Below, one piece after another: positions 62,747 through 64,000 of a stretch of 64,000 nucleotides of DNA (the stretch's first letter is position 1; each line of letters starts with the position of its first letter). This DNA comes from JAWKZG01 sp041396125 (GTDB taxonomy: Bacteria; Pseudomonadota; Gammaproteobacteria; Competibacterales; Competibacteraceae). The translations under genes were made by a program, and so were the position numbers. The stretch lies in contig JAWKZG010000002.1 in assembly GCA_041396125.1 (NCBI GenBank), positions 62,001-126,000 of the forward strand. The letters are read 5' to 3'. Under the pieces are notes generated by a model. That model ran no database searches and had not been told where the DNA came from. It was given only the letters and a program-made list of their open reading frames with translations.

Positions 62747-64000
62747 ATGATGACGCTAAGTGAGCATGAGCACAAGCAATGGGCGGTACCGGGGGTCAGC
62801 GATCATCCGTTACGGGATCGCCTTACCAATGAGATTCACGCCCGGCCTTCTCTGGCTGTTAAAGCACCGCTTAAGGTAACGCATTTGGCGCTGCTGTCAG
62901 GGGAGGGTGCCGGCGATAGTGAACGACGGCATCTGGCCGAATTATGTCAACGTTTCGGCGCGGCCGAGCCACCGCCGGAGGCCAATTACTGGCATGTCGA
63001 TCTGGGGCCGTTCAGGCTGAACTGGGAACGGCATACCGAGTTTTCGACCTATACTTTTCTACGCCAGGGCGTGTTTCAGGACCCTTTCAGAGAGCCCGTT
63101 ATTGAGCAGGTACCGCGGGACTGGCTGCGTCAACTGACCGGGCAGGTATTAGTCGCTATCCATTTAGCCATGGAGGTGAACGATGCGCCCAGGCGCAATA
63201 GTGAGGAGCTGAGTGCGCTGTTTGCTTCAGATAATATTGCCGCCAGCATGATGGCAGGCGGCGCGGCTGTGGCATGGAGCGATTTCCGTTTACAAGGTGA
63301 TGGTTATACCCGCTTTTATGTACGTGATCAGCAGCTCGGACCGCGCCAGGCGGGACGGTTGGTGCAGCGGTTGCTGGAAATAGAAACCTACCGGATGATG
63401 GCTCTGCTGGCCTTGCCTGTTGCGCGCGAGGTTGGCGCTGAAGTAAGCCAGGCCGAAAATGCGCTGATGCGTTTGACTGAGCAAATGGCAGACAGCGATA
63501 AGCTGCAAAATGAACATGTGCTGCTGGAACAGTTGACCAGCCTGGCCTCGGGCGTCGAGCGTTTGGCGGCGTCTAGCAGTTATCGTTTCAGCGCGGCGCG
63601 AGCTTATTATTTGCTGGTGCAGCGGCGTATTACGGAACTGCGCGAACAGCGTCTGCAGGGGCATGCGCCCATCCAGGAGTTTATGGAGCGGCGGCTTGCT
63701 CCGGCCATGCGAACCTGCGAATCGGTCAGTGAACGTATGACGCAATTGTCGGATCGCATATCGCGCGCCGCTAATTTGTTACGTACCCGGGTCGATGTTG
63801 CTCTGGAGCAGCAGAATCGGGATTTGCTCGAATCCATGGATCACCGGGCCAAGCTGCAATTGCGCTTGCAGGAAACGGTGGAAGGGCTGTCGGTAGTCGT
63901 GTTGAGTTATTATTTGGTTGGCCTGATCGGGTATTGCCTGAAAGCGCTTAAGGCCAGCGGTGTTGCCTTGGATCCTGAACTGCTGACAGGGGTGTCCGTA
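62747..64000 (+). CDS. DUF3422-family membrane protein (partial, 3' end outside)
   Basis: The frame is open from ATG 62747 to the end of the window (418 codons). The N-terminus has SDHPLRDRLTNEIHARP, characteristic of DUF3422. A YYLLVQRRITELREQRLQG helix and long coiled-coil-like helices follow, then a membrane segment near the end (LSVVVLSYYLVGLIGYCL). DUF3422 proteins are predicted inner-membrane proteins of unknown function in Proteobacteria. A second ATG at 62750 could also be the start. Confidence 0.85.
   Translation, partial: MMTLSEHEHKQWAVPGVSDHPLRDRLTNEIHARPSLAVKAPLKVTHLALLSGEGAGDSERRHLAELCQRFGAAEPPPEANYWHVDLGPFRLNWERHTEFSTYTFLRQGVFQDPFREPVIEQVPRDWLRQLTGQVLVAIHLAMEVNDAPRRNSEELSALFASDNIAASMMAGGAAVAWSDFRLQGDGYTRFYVRDQQLGPRQAGRLVQRLLEIETYRMMALLALPVAREVGAEVSQAENALMRLTEQMADSDKLQNEHVLLEQLTSLASGVERLAASSSYRFSAARAYYLLVQRRITELREQRLQGHAPIQEFMERRLAPAMRTCESVSERMTQLSDRISRAANLLRTRVDVALEQQNRDLLESMDHRAKLQLRLQETVEGLSVVVLSYYLVGLIGYCLKALKASGVALDPELLTGVSV

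Overview
The window is chromosomal DNA of moderate G+C content from a gammaproteobacterium. Supporting signs are an RpoH-type heat-shock sigma factor next to ftsY, a type II secretion cluster in the Xanthomonas Xps gene order (E-F-G-H-I-J-K-L-M-N-D), TtcA, a ClpB gene behind a sigma32-like promoter, and LPS/O-antigen genes. The genus cannot be named from sequence alone. Most genes are conserved housekeeping or envelope genes; the first 5 kb is an AT-richer accessory patch.

Layout. 0-5.2 kb: end of an antitoxin gene plus a Doc toxin, a decayed IS5-type insertion sequence, an unrecognised two-gene operon encoding exported or membrane proteins, and 1 kb of non-coding DNA. 5.3-9.6 kb: tkt-gap-pgk (pentose phosphate/glycolysis or Calvin cycle). 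9.7-16.6 kb: one giant lipoprotein made of coiled coil, about sixteen 60-residue repeats and a C-terminal OmpA peptidoglycan-binding domain. 17-19.2 kb: a GtrB-like glycosyltransferase and a decayed membrane protein. 19.3-21.9 kb: clpB. 22.4-27.7 kb: galU, glmS, rmlA, rmlC, rmlD (nucleotide sugars). 27.7-38.9 kb: the type II secretion operon. 38.9-44.1 kb: two glycosyltransferases, a Wzm/Wzt polysaccharide ABC exporter and an acyltransferase. 44.2-49.6 kb: a TPR/GT41 O-GlcNAc-transferase-like gene, a secreted protein with a C-terminal sorting-like tail, a GT9 heptosyltransferase and a GT4 glycosyltransferase. 49.6-58.4 kb: a LivK-like binding protein, an EF-G paralogue, an arylformamidase-like hydrolase, a small membrane protein, ttcA, an EamA transporter, ftsY and rpoH. 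58.6-64 kb: a cysteine-dioxygenase/multi-rhodanese pair, msrA, a D-2-hydroxyacid dehydrogenase and a partial DUF3422 gene.

How the genes work together. GalU and RmlACD supply UDP-glucose and dTDP-rhamnose, GlmS supplies glucosamine-6-phosphate, and the downstream glycosyltransferases with Wzm/Wzt probably build and export a rhamnose-containing surface polysaccharide. The heat-shock genes form a small hierarchy: clpB has a sigma32-like promoter, while rpoH itself lies behind a perfect CIRCE operator, implying HrcA control of the sigma factor.

Caution. At least nine genes, including gapA and gspL, are interrupted by single-base or very short indels, several in homopolymers. In most cases adding or removing the base restores a full conserved protein. 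This looks more like consensus-sequence error than gene decay, so these genes are annotated across the frameshift.
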